From the NCBI RefSeq assembly GCF_963678635.1, contig NC_087070.1, forward strand, positions 40,040,397 through 40,100,396: DNA of 60,000 bases. Reading direction: 5' to 3'. This DNA comes from Symsagittifera roscoffensis (Eukaryota; Xenacoelomorpha; Acoela; Convolutidae). Made by a program: the position numbers and the translations under genes. Positions 46,119 to 57,700 of this stretch are shown here, one piece after another. Under the pieces are notes generated by a model, which was not told the DNA's origin, searched no databases, and saw only the letters and a list, made by a program, of their open reading frames with translations. How positions within the stretch are numbered: the first letter of the stretch is position 1; each line of letters begins with the position of its first letter.

Positions 46119-46901
46119 CTCAAAAGAAGAAAAGGACCAAGTTAACCAAGTTAAAAGGGGGAGGATGTTAACTTGGTTCTAAGTTAGAAATTTTCAGCCG
46201 ATCAGAATCGAGCATTTACAAATTTCACAGCATTATGACAATAAGAGAAAAATTTTCGAAAGTGAAATTGAAAAGTTGAGGGGGGGGGGCACGGGGGTTT
46301 TAATGGAGCAGAGCCAAATTTTCCATATATGAAGTAGTACTAAGAAAAAAATATTCAAAAATAAGCGTAGACAATTCAGGCCAATTCAGTGTTAATTATG
46401 GTGAGTATTTTTAATTAACACAAACTAACTTAATTCAATTGTAGTTTAAAAAATAACGTTTGACGTTATCATTTCTCGTTCGCCGTAGTCTTGCATATAA
46501 TTGCACTCATTTCAAAATTTTGAAAAAGGCTTTACAAACCTAAGATTTTTATTTTTCGATTCTTTCTTTATAGGGGGGGGGGGGGGGATTCGTTACAAGG
46601 TACCATAGGTGGAGGGGGGAATAGTTAACAAGATCCATTCTCTGTCTTCAAATTGGGATTATCTTTAAGTTTACATAAGTATGATAATAGTCTGTGGCTG
46701 TTTTAGAATCTGGCGAGACCTAGAGAACCAATCAGTTTTCGAACTCTCTTTTGTCAGCGGTTAGAAAAGTTTTGCTGAAGCATAATAACACTGGATTGAT
46801 CCACAAATTGTTTTAGATCATCACTGAACCCCAGACAAAGTTACCATAACCAGGATGCATAATAATGGTTAATGATGAATTGAAAGAGATGGTGAACTGA
46901 C
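46119..46901. other. GPCR intron between TM5 and TM6 exons
   Basis: 783 bases with phase-1 junctions at both ends. Contains long G runs (near 46280-46288 and 46574-46587). No other gene seen. Confidence 0.7.
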
Positions 46902-47020
46902 TTTTGGAGGCTAGTCTCCATATATGGTAGTAGCAGTAGGAGATGACAAAGATGGGGAGGGTAAGAGCCACTCCAGTGTATATGATGGTGTTGTACCACC
47001 ACGAGTTGTCCAGGGTGAAG
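46902..47020 (-). CDS. Class A GPCR, exon with TM5
   Basis: The acceptor TGTGATTTCAG precedes 47020 and the donor AAAA|GTCAGT follows 46902. The 119-base exon enters with one base completing a codon and leaves in phase 1. The peptide FTLDNSWWYNTIIYTGVALT runs into LPIFVISYCYYHIWRLASK: the end of extracellular loop 2, then TM5 with its conserved Pro and a Tyr near the cytoplasmic end, then a basic start of loop 3. It joins in frame to the TM6 exon. A CA-repeat lies about 20 bases 5' of the acceptor. TM1-TM4 exons were not found; the retroelement at 47.2-57.7 kb separates this exon from any upstream ones. Confidence 0.85.
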
Positions 47021-47035
47021 CTGAAATCACATACA

Positions 47036-47076
47036 AACACAAATACGCACACACTCAAACACACACACACACACTG
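47036..47076. repeat. CA microsatellite beside the TM5 acceptor
   Basis: CACAAACACAAATACGCACA continues into ACACACACACACAC. On the gene strand it is a GT-rich tract shortly before the acceptor. Confidence 0.9.
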
Positions 47077-47280
47077 TAATGATAACCTTTCTTATCAAAC
47101 AAGTTTCAAGATTATTTAATTTGAACTTCACATTGGTATGTTACAAATCACTTTTTTCATAATTTGTCAAAGTGCGAGAAAGTTGTTTAGCAACTTGCTC
47201 CCGGTCCGCCAGTTGAGCTCAGGTCGAAAGAGTTTTTGAATCGAAAATAAAAAGCGTGCGAGTGCGCTAGCCGGGCGGTC

Positions 47281-49994
47281 AAAATAGATGAGTAGTCCCA
47301 TCTTGTCCAGGATGCTCTGCTGTGACGCGTCCCAAAAGCCATTTTCATCGCGACGTCAGATCTTCTAAGATCCAGACTACATCTCTATTTTGTAGCTGTT
47401 GTTCTGCGAGGTTCCATTTTGTTCGCTTCAACAGGGTCAATAAAAATTCCTTTTATAATCGCCAGATGTAGTTAAATAATTGTTGCTGTAGAGGTCAAAG
47501 GTTCCGTTGGTAGGTTGCTAAAAAGAAGTTAGATTTAAAAATAAGTCGGTGTGAGTAGTTCTTCATTGTCTGTGACACCAGCAACGTTTGTTCATAGGTC
47601 TGAGCTTAACATCAATTCTGTTAAATTGAGAATGCTATTAAAAAGTCCAGCGTGATTTTTTTTAGCCACGAATAAATTAGATAATGCGCGTGGCGATCTG
47701 GATTAATCGCTCCCATGCCCCACCAAAGTGAGGTCCATATAAATAATTGAGTTTTCATTCCAGTTTTTTGACTGCTAGCTTGGTTTTAATTTTGTTGTTA
47801 TTGAGTCCTTTGAGCCATCTCTTGAGTTCGTTACTAGCCCCTACAAAATTAATTTCATTGTCACTGTACTTTGTTTTAGGTGAACTTCTTCTTGCTGAAA
47901 ATCGGGCAAATGCCTTAAGAAAAGCATCAGTGTTGAAATCTGGGCAAGACTCTAGATAAGCTGCTCTAGTTGTTAGACGTTTGTTGGTCTGTCTTCTTTC
48001 CGTTTTCAATGAAGAATAATTTGACCAAAATCTACTCCTGTACTGATGAAAGTGTAGTAACAATGTTTCTGTCGAAATTGTGAAGATGTTGAAGGTGCCA
48101 GTTTTAGCTGAATGTTTTTTGCATCGAACCTTCTGCAAATGAAACACTTGAAACGTACACTGTATAGAGCTAATCGTACACCAACAATAGCGTAGCGTTG
48201 TTTTTTGAAAAATTTGACAAATTGTGATGCTTGTTGAGTACAAATTTGGTGTGCGTGTTTAAAATACAACTTTCTGATTGCATTTACGCCACCAATATTA
48301 TCGGAATTCTTGCATCCTATTTCATAAAATGTGAACTTAAGACGACTTCGAGCTCTTAATACATATTTTTGGTCTAAGTAAGAATTCAGTTGAATCGATT
48401 TGTCTTTACAATCAATTTTGGTTTGTGTTTTTCAAATTCTTGAAAGTATAAAGGAAAAATTGAGCCTGACAGACTTTTACTGCGTTGAGGTTGGCTTGTT
48501 CAGTATTCGCGTTTTTGGATATTGATTGCATTTTCCATCAATGAAGGATGGTTTTAATCCGTTGTTTTTGGGAATCTTAAAACTTATTTTGGAAATGAAG
48601 CTTTTGACTGTAGTTAGAGTAAAAATCAGCTTGTTTCAAGTAGAAAACCGTTCATTGTCAAAAAATGGCTCACTTAGAAGCATTTTTTAATGCTTAGTCT
48701 TTCTTCAAAAAGCCATAGCAAGCAGAGTTGCTCCCAGCCAATTATTATCTCGACACAATTATCTAATTTGTTTCAAGAATGCTGGAGCTGTGAGCCACTT
48801 CTCATTTATTTTCTTAGTTTCGAAACCGCGAGTACCATGATCTGCAGGATCCAGAGTAGTTGCAATGTGATGCCATTATAATTGTTGATCCATCGTCGAG
48901 ATTTTATTTAGTTAGTTTGCATCAAATGACTCTTGCTGTTTTATGGACTTTATCCAATCGAGTACCACCTGAATGTCTGTCCAGACAGGTAAAAAAGATG
49001 GTCGGTCGAGATAGATGAAGTTATTTGAACGCAAATGACAAAAGGCGTGCTCCAAGTGTTTCTAGTTCAAGTCATTTTCTTAGAATGATTGTCTCGTCTG
49101 AGTTATGCATTCTCATATAGCATAACTGTTCAATTAACCGCGGCTAAAAAAATCAGTAAAGCGTCTGTAATTGCGCGTATTTCCAAGTTCCAGTAATTAC
49201 TATGTTGATTCCGAAACAATGTCCGTGGCTAAGTTATTTTTTCCATCTTAAAAAAATATTAAGGAACTTGTGTAGTTTTCAATTTTAAATCCATGCTATC
49301 TGATTATTCCATTTTAAACCTAGCTTCCAAATCTGTTGTTAAAGCTTTTGCTAAAATTCCTAGTATATTGAAAAAAGACGACATCAAACCAATTTTTTGT
49401 CGGGTATAATAATCAGCCAGAGGATGAAACTCGTGTATGCATTCAATAAAAACTCATCACTGCCAACTTTCCAGTTTTGTTCAAGAACTCGAGATAAGGT
49501 TTATATCTCGTCGTGATCTTCGCAAGAAACTTTTTGCAGGGCGAGCTTGTGATTTGATAAAAGTTTGATGAGTCGAAAACCACCTTGTTTCAACGACTTC
49601 CTGGTTTCTGCTGAAATAATTTGGACTTCATCTTACCTCGTCATCCATAACAATTTGATTAAAACTGCATCATGACCCAAGAGAAACGAATCAATGTTGT
49701 TCAAAGCGAATTTTTGTAATGAATAAGTAACGCAGAGTCCGGAACAAATGGCACCAAATGTTATCTGCGTATATTTGTCATGAGTGATTTTTCGGTTATA
49801 GTTCCAGAGAAAACGCTGGGCTGGTCTATCTTGTTAAGAACACCCCTTTGCATAAAAATCTTCTTAGTATCGACAAGAAGACCGATGCAATGTTTGACAA
49901 AAAGCAATAGAATCCCAGTTTGATTTGCAAGTAGATTTGGACTTGTCAGGCTGTTTTTGTTCAATGTTTGCGCTTTAAAAATTTTGCGCTTCAA
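47281..49994 (-). pseudogene. pol: Degenerate BEL/Pao pol (RT, RNase H, integrase)
   Basis: Read on the minus strand from 49994: LLFVKHCIGLLVDTKKIFMQ matches the start of BEL/Pao RT (compare FRQHKYAVSADIEGMFLQV of the 1-2908 copy). Then KQGGFRLIKLLSN and LSRVLEQNWKVGSDEFLL near 49440-49600, RNase H VWTDIQVVLDWIKSIKQQES near 48920-48990, the integrase zinc-finger region FKCFICRRFDAKNIQLKLA near 48100-48180, the integrase core AFARFSARRSSPKTKYSDNE near 47860-47930 (the NG after SDN is lost), and a C-terminal KWLLGRVTAEHPGQDGTTH near 47310-47370. Stops and frameshifts throughout show it is dead. It has diverged strongly from the open copy at 1-2908. Confidence 0.9.
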
Positions 49995-50034
49995 GAAAAG
50001 GCGTTGGCTACTCCTCTAAATTTGTTCGTATATT

Positions 50035-52048
50035 TGCGTTTTTTACAGGGTGATGCATAAAATACCAAATCTGAGAGGTTTTTTTATTCGTTTTAATTCT
50101 ACTGGTCGCACATGGTGCTTTCTGAGGTCATTTACGAGGAACGTTTCGTTTAAATTTGTTAGATCATTGACTTTTGGTAAGTGGCGATTGAGTGTTTTTA
50201 GCTGCTGAGGGGTTTGTAGTACTTATTTTGCAATCATGTTTCTTATTTCGGATTTGAAACAAATTCACATCCTTCTCTCGTACGTTTAATCGTGTTTTCA
50301 AGAATTCGAACTTCCGCTGTTTTTTTTTAGTATATGTTTTTTTTCCTGCTCTTTTCAGTCCTGTTTCTTCAATAATTCGGAATTGCTGAATCAAGTAGTC
50401 TAATGGTTCCAAAACAGATTATAAGGTGGAATAAAAATCACAAAGTTTGTCTGCTACCCACTTTGATTATTCGGGTGGGAGCAATGGTTTGGTGAAATTC
50501 TCCTGCGATTGCCCAGCTCAATCGAGTTTGTATTCCATGTAGTCCGATGTTCTCTAGTTTCGCAACTCGCATCTCATGGTTAATATTCATGTATCGTGTA
50601 GTCAAGTTTACAGTTTCTGATGATGAGATCTCTAAAATCAGCGCAATTTGGTCAAGCATGAAAAAAAATTGGCTGCCGGGGCCAATGAGAGCTTAAATGT
50701 CAAACACTTTATCTTTAATCGAAGAGCAGTTGTTCTTTTCCAAACCGATTGTAGGGCAAGTGTTCAAATGTTGCTTTCTCTGAAGCGTTAATTTCTCCAT
50801 CAGATTGATGATGGTTTTCACCATCCGCTTGTGTATGGTTATGTTAAGTGCTTCTTTGAACCCTATGCGAACGTATCTGCTAGAGTTAGCGGTCGCAAAT
50901 CCATGTTCTCTCAGTTTTTCCTTGTTACAATTGCTGCAAATTAAGCACTGTTTTAATTGTAAATCATGAAGGATCACGAAGAGAATTATGATGGAAACCT
51001 TTTCATTGCTAATTTTGTCTCTATGAAGCGCCATTGCTTCGTCAATGACCAGAACTTCAGCGATTTATCGAAAGCTCATGCTTTTTTAAAATGCTTTTCT
51101 CAACTGGTGCCAACTTTTGGTAACAGCGGCAATAAGCCACAAAACAAAAATAGTCCTGCAAACAATCGATGCTTTTTCTAGAATTATATTTGTCGTTATG
51201 GTGGTCGGACCCCAATTTAGCGTTTTGTTTTGTGTGAAAAAAAAATTGGCTGCAAATTCTAATTCCTTTACTTGTGACCGAAGATGTTCCCAGAAACAAG
51301 CACTCCTCTTGTAACCTTTCTATCACTTTACCTTGTGAGTGTTTTAAGCTTCTTCTTAACATTTGTACTTTGTTGCTTTGAATGTTTTAACGGATCAAGC
51401 ATTTGGTCCATTTCAGAAGCAAATAATCAGAAGTTTAGCTTTGATTCGTTTGAGCAAAGATTGTAAATCAGCTCAGAAACCCAAATTTTGAACAGATCGC
51501 ACTAGCGCTTCGCAATGTGGGAATTTTTTGAGTCTTGTTGTAGTTACTGGTTGAAAAATGTTGAATGGTTTTCTCTAAATGCATCTCTATTCTGTTCACT
51601 GTTTGTTGAGATTGGGCTTTTGATAGCCTGATCAAGATGATGTTGTGCATGTAGCTTGTTTGTTTGGTATCGGTTACTACGATAATTATCCCTCATCTGG
51701 TTGTACGAATAGTTTTGCATTGGTTATATGGGTTGCATTTGGTTTTAGTAGTTAGGTTGAATAAAATACATTGAATAACAATCCCTGAACGCATCTTTTT
51801 TCTGATTAATATTTTATCAACAAGGATGTTTAGTTTTCTTAGGAAGTTCTCAATTTACTTGATTGGGAGACCTGATGAGCAGTTAGTGATTACAACATTC
51901 GCGCAGCCAAGATTTTTTTCTGGTCTGACATTTTTTTTTAACTACTTCTCCAAATTCCAATTTATTTCTAGGCTTCACGTTTATGCGGGCTCTGAATCAA
52001 TAATCAGCATCTTTTTCTCTATTTGATGATCAAGCAACTCGTTTTCTA
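50035..52048 (-). repeat. BEL/Pao gag-protease segment, tandem unit 1
   Basis: Begins TGCGTTTTTTACAGGGTGATG, recurring at 52049 and 53958. On the minus strand it encodes remnants consistent with the region between gag and RT of a BEL/Pao element: the frame at 50438-50659 reads GLHGIQTRLSWAIAGE, the '(P)VA..TRLGW...G' segment just before RT in this family. The frames at 50693-51034 (CLICSNCNKEK) and 51057-51362 lie further upstream and may be protease and gag remnants, but show no firm motif. Confidence 0.7.
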
Positions 52049-53957
52049 TGCGTTTTTTACAGGGTGATGCATAAAAAACCAAATCTGAGAGGTTTTTTTG
52101 TTCGTTTTAATTCTACTGGTCGCACATGTTGCTTTCTGAGGTCATTTACGAGGAACGTATTGTTTAAATTTGTTAGATCATTGACTTTTGGTAGTTGGCG
52201 ATTGAGTGTTGTTAGCTGTTGAGGGGTTTGTAGTACTTATTTTGCAATCGTGTTTCTTATTTCGGAGTTAAAACAGTTTCACATCTTTCTCTCGTACGTT
52301 TAATCGTGTTTTCAAGAATTCGAACTGCCGCTGTTTTTTTAGTATATGTTTTATTTCTTGCTCTTTTTAGTCCTGTTTCTTCAATAATTCGGAATTGCTG
52401 AATCAAGTAGTCTAATGGTTCCAAAACCGATTGTAAGGTAGAATAAAAATCCCAAAGTTTGTCTGCTGCGCTTTTTGATTATTTGGGTGGGAGCAATGGT
52501 TTGGTGAAATTCTCCTGCGATTGCCCAGCTCAATCATGTTTGTATTCCATGTAGTCGGATGTTCTCTAGTTTCGCAACTCGCGGTCGGACCCCTCATGCT
52601 TTTTTAAAATGCTTTTCTCAACTGGTGCCAACTTTTAGTAATAGCGGCAATAAGCCACAAAACAAAAATAGTCCTGCAAACAATCGATGCTTTTTCTAGA
52701 ATTATATTTGTCGTTATGGTGGTCGGACCCCCATTTAGAGTTTTGTTTTGTGTGAAAAAAAAATTGGCTGCAAATTCTAATTCCTTTACTTGTGACCGCA
52801 GATGTTCCCAAAAACAAGCGCTCCTCTTGTAACCTTTCTATCACTTTACCTTGTGTGTGTTTCAAGCTTCTTCTTAACATTTGTACTTTGTTGCTTTGAA
52901 TGTTTTAAGGGATCAAGCATTTGGTCCATTTCAGAAGCAAATAATCAGGAGTTTAGCTTTGATTCGTTTGAGCAAAGATTGTAAATCAGCTCAGAAACCC
53001 AAATTTTGAACAGATCGCACTAGCTGTTTCGAAAACGATGCTAATGAAAAAACTGAAAGATTGTTACCAGTTAGGATGGCAAGTTTTTGATTTGCTGATT
53101 GTAGGCCTTTACATTACAAAATGGGTCACAAAAAGATTTTGGGGGTCAACAGGCAACTCTACAGAAAGCATGGTTACACGAGTATCCTTTGATGAGTGCC
53201 TTTGTTTCCCTGATACGGAGAGTCTTGTAGGTAGGTCATCCGATGCGTGTCTTTTTTAGGATGATTTGTGCAACCGTAGCTTGGAGCATATTTATCAAGT
53301 CGTAGTAAGCCATCGCGTCTCCGTCGTAGTAGGGCAATATAATTGGAGCAGATTGAACAAAATTCTTGCAGTCAGTTTTTTTTTAACCGTATAAAAATAT
53401 TCCATCAGTTTGAGAGCTTCGCAATGTTGGAATTTTTTGAGTCTTGTTGTGGTTACTGGTTGAAAAACTTTGAATGATTTTCTCCAAATGCATCTGTATT
53501 CTGTTCACTGTTTGATGAGATTGGGCTTTTGATAGCCTGATCAAGATGATGTTGTGCATGTAGCTTGTTTGTTTGGTATCGGTTACTACGATAATTATCC
53601 CTCATCTGGTTGTACGAATAGTTTTGCATTGGTTATATGGGTTGCGTTTGATTTTAGTAGTTAGGTTGAATAAAATACCTTGAATAACCATCCCTGAACG
53701 CATCTCTTTACTGATTAATATTTTATCAACAAGGATGTTTAGTTTTTTTAGGAAGTTCTCAATTTACTTGATTGGGAGACCTGATGAGCAGTTAGTGATT
53801 ACAACATTCGCGCAGCCAAGATTTTTTTCTGGTCTGACATTTCTTTTTAACTACTTCTCCAAATTCCAATTTATTTCTAGGCTTCACGTTTATGCGGGCT
53901 CTGAATCAATAATCAGCATCTTTTTCTCTATTTGATGATCAAGCAAGTCGTTTTCTA
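52049..53957 (-). repeat. BEL/Pao gag-protease segment, tandem unit 2 (rearranged)
   Basis: Same start as unit 1, but it jumps near 52581 (GCAACTCGCGGTCGG) across sequence corresponding to about 50575-51070, and carries a stretch at about 53025-53400 absent from unit 1. Part of that stretch (GAGTCTTGTAGGTAGGTCATC onward) recurs in unit 3 at 54548. Confidence 0.8.
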
Positions 53958-55270
53958 TGCATTTTTTACAGGGTGATGCATAAAAAACCAAATCTGAGAG
54001 GTTTTTTTTGTTCGTTTTAATTCTACTGGTTGCACATTTTGCTTTCTGAGGTCATTTACGAGGAACGTTTTGTTTAAATTTGTTAGATCATTGACTTTTG
54101 GTAGTTGGCGATTGAGTGTTGTTAGCTGTTGAGGGGTTTGTAGTACTTATTTTGCAATCGTGTTTCTTATTTCGGAGTTAAAACAGTTTCACATCTTTCT
54201 CTCGTACGTTTAATCGTGTTTTCAAGAATTCGAACTGCCGCTGTTTTTTTAGTATATGTTTTATTTCTTGCACTTTTTATTCCTGTTTCTTCAATAATTC
54301 GGAATTGCTGAATCAAGTAGTCTAATGGTTCCAAAATCGATTGTAAGGTGGAATAAAAATCCCAAAGTCTGTCTGCTGCGCACTTTGATTATTCGGGTGG
54401 GAGCAATGGTTTGGTGAAATTCTCCTGCGATTGCCCAGCTCAATCGAGTTTGTATTCCATGTAGTCCGATGTTCTCTAGTTTCGCAACTCGCATCTCATG
54501 GTTAATATTCATGTGTCGTGAAGTCAAGTTTGCAGTTTCTGATGATGAGGAGTCTTGTAGGTAGGTCATCCGATGCGTGTCTTTTTTAGGATGATTTGTG
54601 CAACCGTAGCCTGGAACATTTTTATCCAGTCGTAGTAAGCCATCGCGTCTCCGTCGTAGTAGGGTAATTTAATTGGAGCTGATTGAACAAAATTCTTGCA
54701 GTCAGTTTTTTCTTAACCGGATAAAAATGTTCCATCAGTTTGAGAGCTTCGCAATGTGGGAATTTTTTGAGTCTTGTTGTAGTTACTGGTTGAAAAATGT
54801 TGAATGGTTTTCTCTAAATGCATCTCTATTCTGTTCACTGTTTGTTGAGATTGGGCTTTTGATAGCCTGATCAAGATGATGTTGTGCATGTAGCTTGTTT
54901 GTTTGGTATCGGTTACTACGATAATTATCCCTCATCTGGTTGTACGAATAGTTTTGCATTGGTTATATGGGTTGCGTTTGGTTTTAGTAGTTAGGTTGAA
55001 TAAAATACCTTGAATAACCATCCCTGAACGCATCTCTTTTCTGATTAATATTTTATCAACAAGGATGTTTAGTTTTTTTAGGAAGTTCTCAATTTACTTG
55101 ATTGGGAGACCTGATGAGCAGTTAGTGATTACAACTTTCGCGCAGCCAAGATTTTTTTTCTGGTCTGACATTTATTTTTAACTACTTCTCCAAATTCCAA
55201 TTTATTTCTAGGCTTCACATTTATGCGGGCTCTGAATCAATAATCAGCATCGTTTTCTCTAATTGATGAT
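53958..55270 (-). repeat. BEL/Pao gag-protease segment, tandem unit 3 (shorter)
   Basis: Same start motif; contains the GLHGIQTRLSWAIAGE frame (54291-54569) and then, near 54548, joins the sequence also seen in unit 2 at 53219. It ends at GATGATCAAGCAACTCGTTTTC like the other units. The region of unit 1 at about 50600-51500 is missing. Confidence 0.8.
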
Positions 55271-57700
55271 CAAGCAACTCGTTTTCAATTGATAGTTTTT
55301 CTTAAAACTATTTTTCTGTACACACCAATATGGTGATAACACCTAGCTTTTGTTTTTTTGATTTTCCGAATTTTGTTTTCTTCCCTCATTATGTTCCCCT
55401 GATTTCTTATCTCATTGCATTTCATTCCAAGTAACTTTTTGGTATCAGAGATTTTGCAACACTTGGATCAATCATTGGCTTCAAAATCTTTGATTTTCAA
55501 TCGTACCATGGAATGGCTTTTAAGAAAAAGTTTTTTTGTAAAAACCGGCACAGTGTTAGCTTATTGCTCTCAGGCTTTTTTGATTTTCCAGGGATGGGTT
55601 CTACTTGAATCATCTCTAAAGCTTAATACAATCTGATCTGCTTAAGTTCTCTCAAAGTCAATGTTTTAAGTTTTGTAATGTAAACGCTCGTGGACCTCTT
55701 AAATAACTAACATGCGCGTGTATTAACAACAAGGATAATTAGCTTGAGTTTTAACTAGGATAACAAGTATAACAGTAGTATTTAGTTCCAGTATTTAGTT
55801 CCCGCGGACAAGTTTTTTTTTGTCTGACATTTCTTCTTAAGTACTTCTCTTCTTTCCATGCTATTCTTATGTATCACAGTTTTGCGGGTCCTGGGTGGAT
55901 GATTAGCTTCAATTTGTTCAGTTGATGAGCTAATTGTTTCGTATTCATTGGATAATTTTTGAGAAACTAGCTTTTCTGCATACACCAACGTGGTGATTAC
56001 TCATTGCTTTCAGGTTTTTTGATTTTCTGAGGTTGGTCCTCTATTGTCATCATTTTCATCCGATTGCTTAAAATTGTATCCCATTTTCCTGATTATGTAT
56101 CTCCTTCTTGCGGCCAAACATGAATTTCTAGTCTGAGATTCTCATTTTCTTGTAGTGTTTTTTCGTTCACACCCAAACATCTATTGGCATCGTAACTTTT
56201 GCGACACCTGGGTCAATCAGTTGATACAAAATTTTTGGTTGTCAATCATAACATCCGTAAGCATAGACTGGCTTTTAGAAAAAATAAATTTCTAGTAAAA
56301 AGCGGCACAGTGACAATTTATTTTTTTCAGGCTTTTTGAAATTCCAGATTGTGTCCCCTTCGATCGATTTTTTTCTCCTGTTATCTATCACACTTTCCTC
56401 TGAGTACTGCACGATTCTTTCGTCAGTGTTGAAGATGTCCTCGTATCTCTTACCGTAGCTGTTTTCTTCAAATTTTTGGTTCCTTTTTTTTCGTGGTCGA
56501 CTTCTCCAGTTACATTAATAATCGCCACTGGCTTTTGCTTTTCCTGAAGTCTTCTACAAAAAACCACCCATTGCCTCAGCAGTTGAAGTTGAAATCTTGA
56601 AAAAAAATTATCATCCTCTCTCAGCTCCTCTACACCTGTTCGTGCCTTTGACTTGGATTTTGTCACCTGCTGTCTGCTCAGTTTACGCGGTAAATTTTCC
56701 TAATAGTGTGTTCAAGTTTTGCTGGATCCGTTGAGCTAATCTCTGTGACTCTCTCAATCTCGACCTTTGTATTTTCATCCGAGTTGAAACATAACTATAT
56801 TGCTTTGCAGTAGAATAAACAGGTATAATCATGCCCATTTTTCATGTTCTTGTTATACAGGTACCAAGTAATTTCTGTTGATTTCTCCCATGTTCTCCAT
56901 TTCTTATAACAATTCAAGAAATTGATATTGATTAAGGATATATTTCGCGATTTCGTCCATTAAACTTTCTGAAAAGCTGTGCCTCTTTTTGTGAAAGTGG
57001 CAAGTACTTTGCGCTTGTGGCGTATGTGATTAGGATTTCCGCATCTTCGGTCAGTCTTTGTTTGTTTCCACATTAAAAAAGGCTGTTTTTTAGAATCCAG
57101 TTATACCTTTTAATTACTACAATTGAGAGAGCAAAGTACTCGTCTGCAATTTTAATTTTGCACCCAAAAATCAAGTTCATTATTTTTTAGCAAATGTAAA
57201 TATGTAAGAGAAGACATGAATAAGCATTCTTAACTTCTTTTGGTTGTTTTGAAGGTTTTAGTTTCAATTTCTCTGAAATTTAAACCATTTTTAAAGGTCT
57301 TTGGTTACAATTTGATAATTATCGGTACTTGTTTCATACAGCAGGTAGAAATGCTTCTTCAATCATTTCAAAGCATCTTTTTGGTATCAGAGGTTAATCG
57401 ACACCTATGTCAATCATCAGCTTCAAACTCGTCGATGGTCAATCATACCATCCGTACGCATGGAGTTGTTTCCGGTAAAAAAGTTTTTTTGAAAAACCGG
57501 TACAATGATAACTCAAGGCTCTCAAATTTTTGATTTCCCATGGTGTTTCCCCTTCGATCAATGTTTTGTCCTAATTGTGTATCTCATTTTACTCTGATTG
57601 CTGCATGACTCTTTCTTCAATACTGAAATACTTTTAAAAAAAAGTCCTAGTATCCTTTGCCCTAGCTGTTCTCATCCATTTTTGGTTGTTAGTTTTTCAT
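55271..57700 (-). repeat. Further degenerate partial repeats, probably gag of the same retroelement
   Basis: A block with AACC/AGCGGCACAGTG recurs near 55470-55560, 56227-56315 and 57421-57510, and a CTGCA(C/T)GA(C/T)TCTTTC block near 56405 and 57600. On the minus strand the frame 55782-55988 (NSMERREVLKKKCQTKKN) resembles the decayed sequence of 55130-55330. The frame 56388-56666 (92 codons, charged, Ser/Lys-rich) has no recognised domain. Position upstream of protease and pol on this strand suggests gag; similarity is too low to prove it. Confidence 0.45.

Noticed and set aside
45920-46171. Plus-strand 83-codon frame
   Set aside because: It is the antisense shadow of the GPCR TM6 exon.
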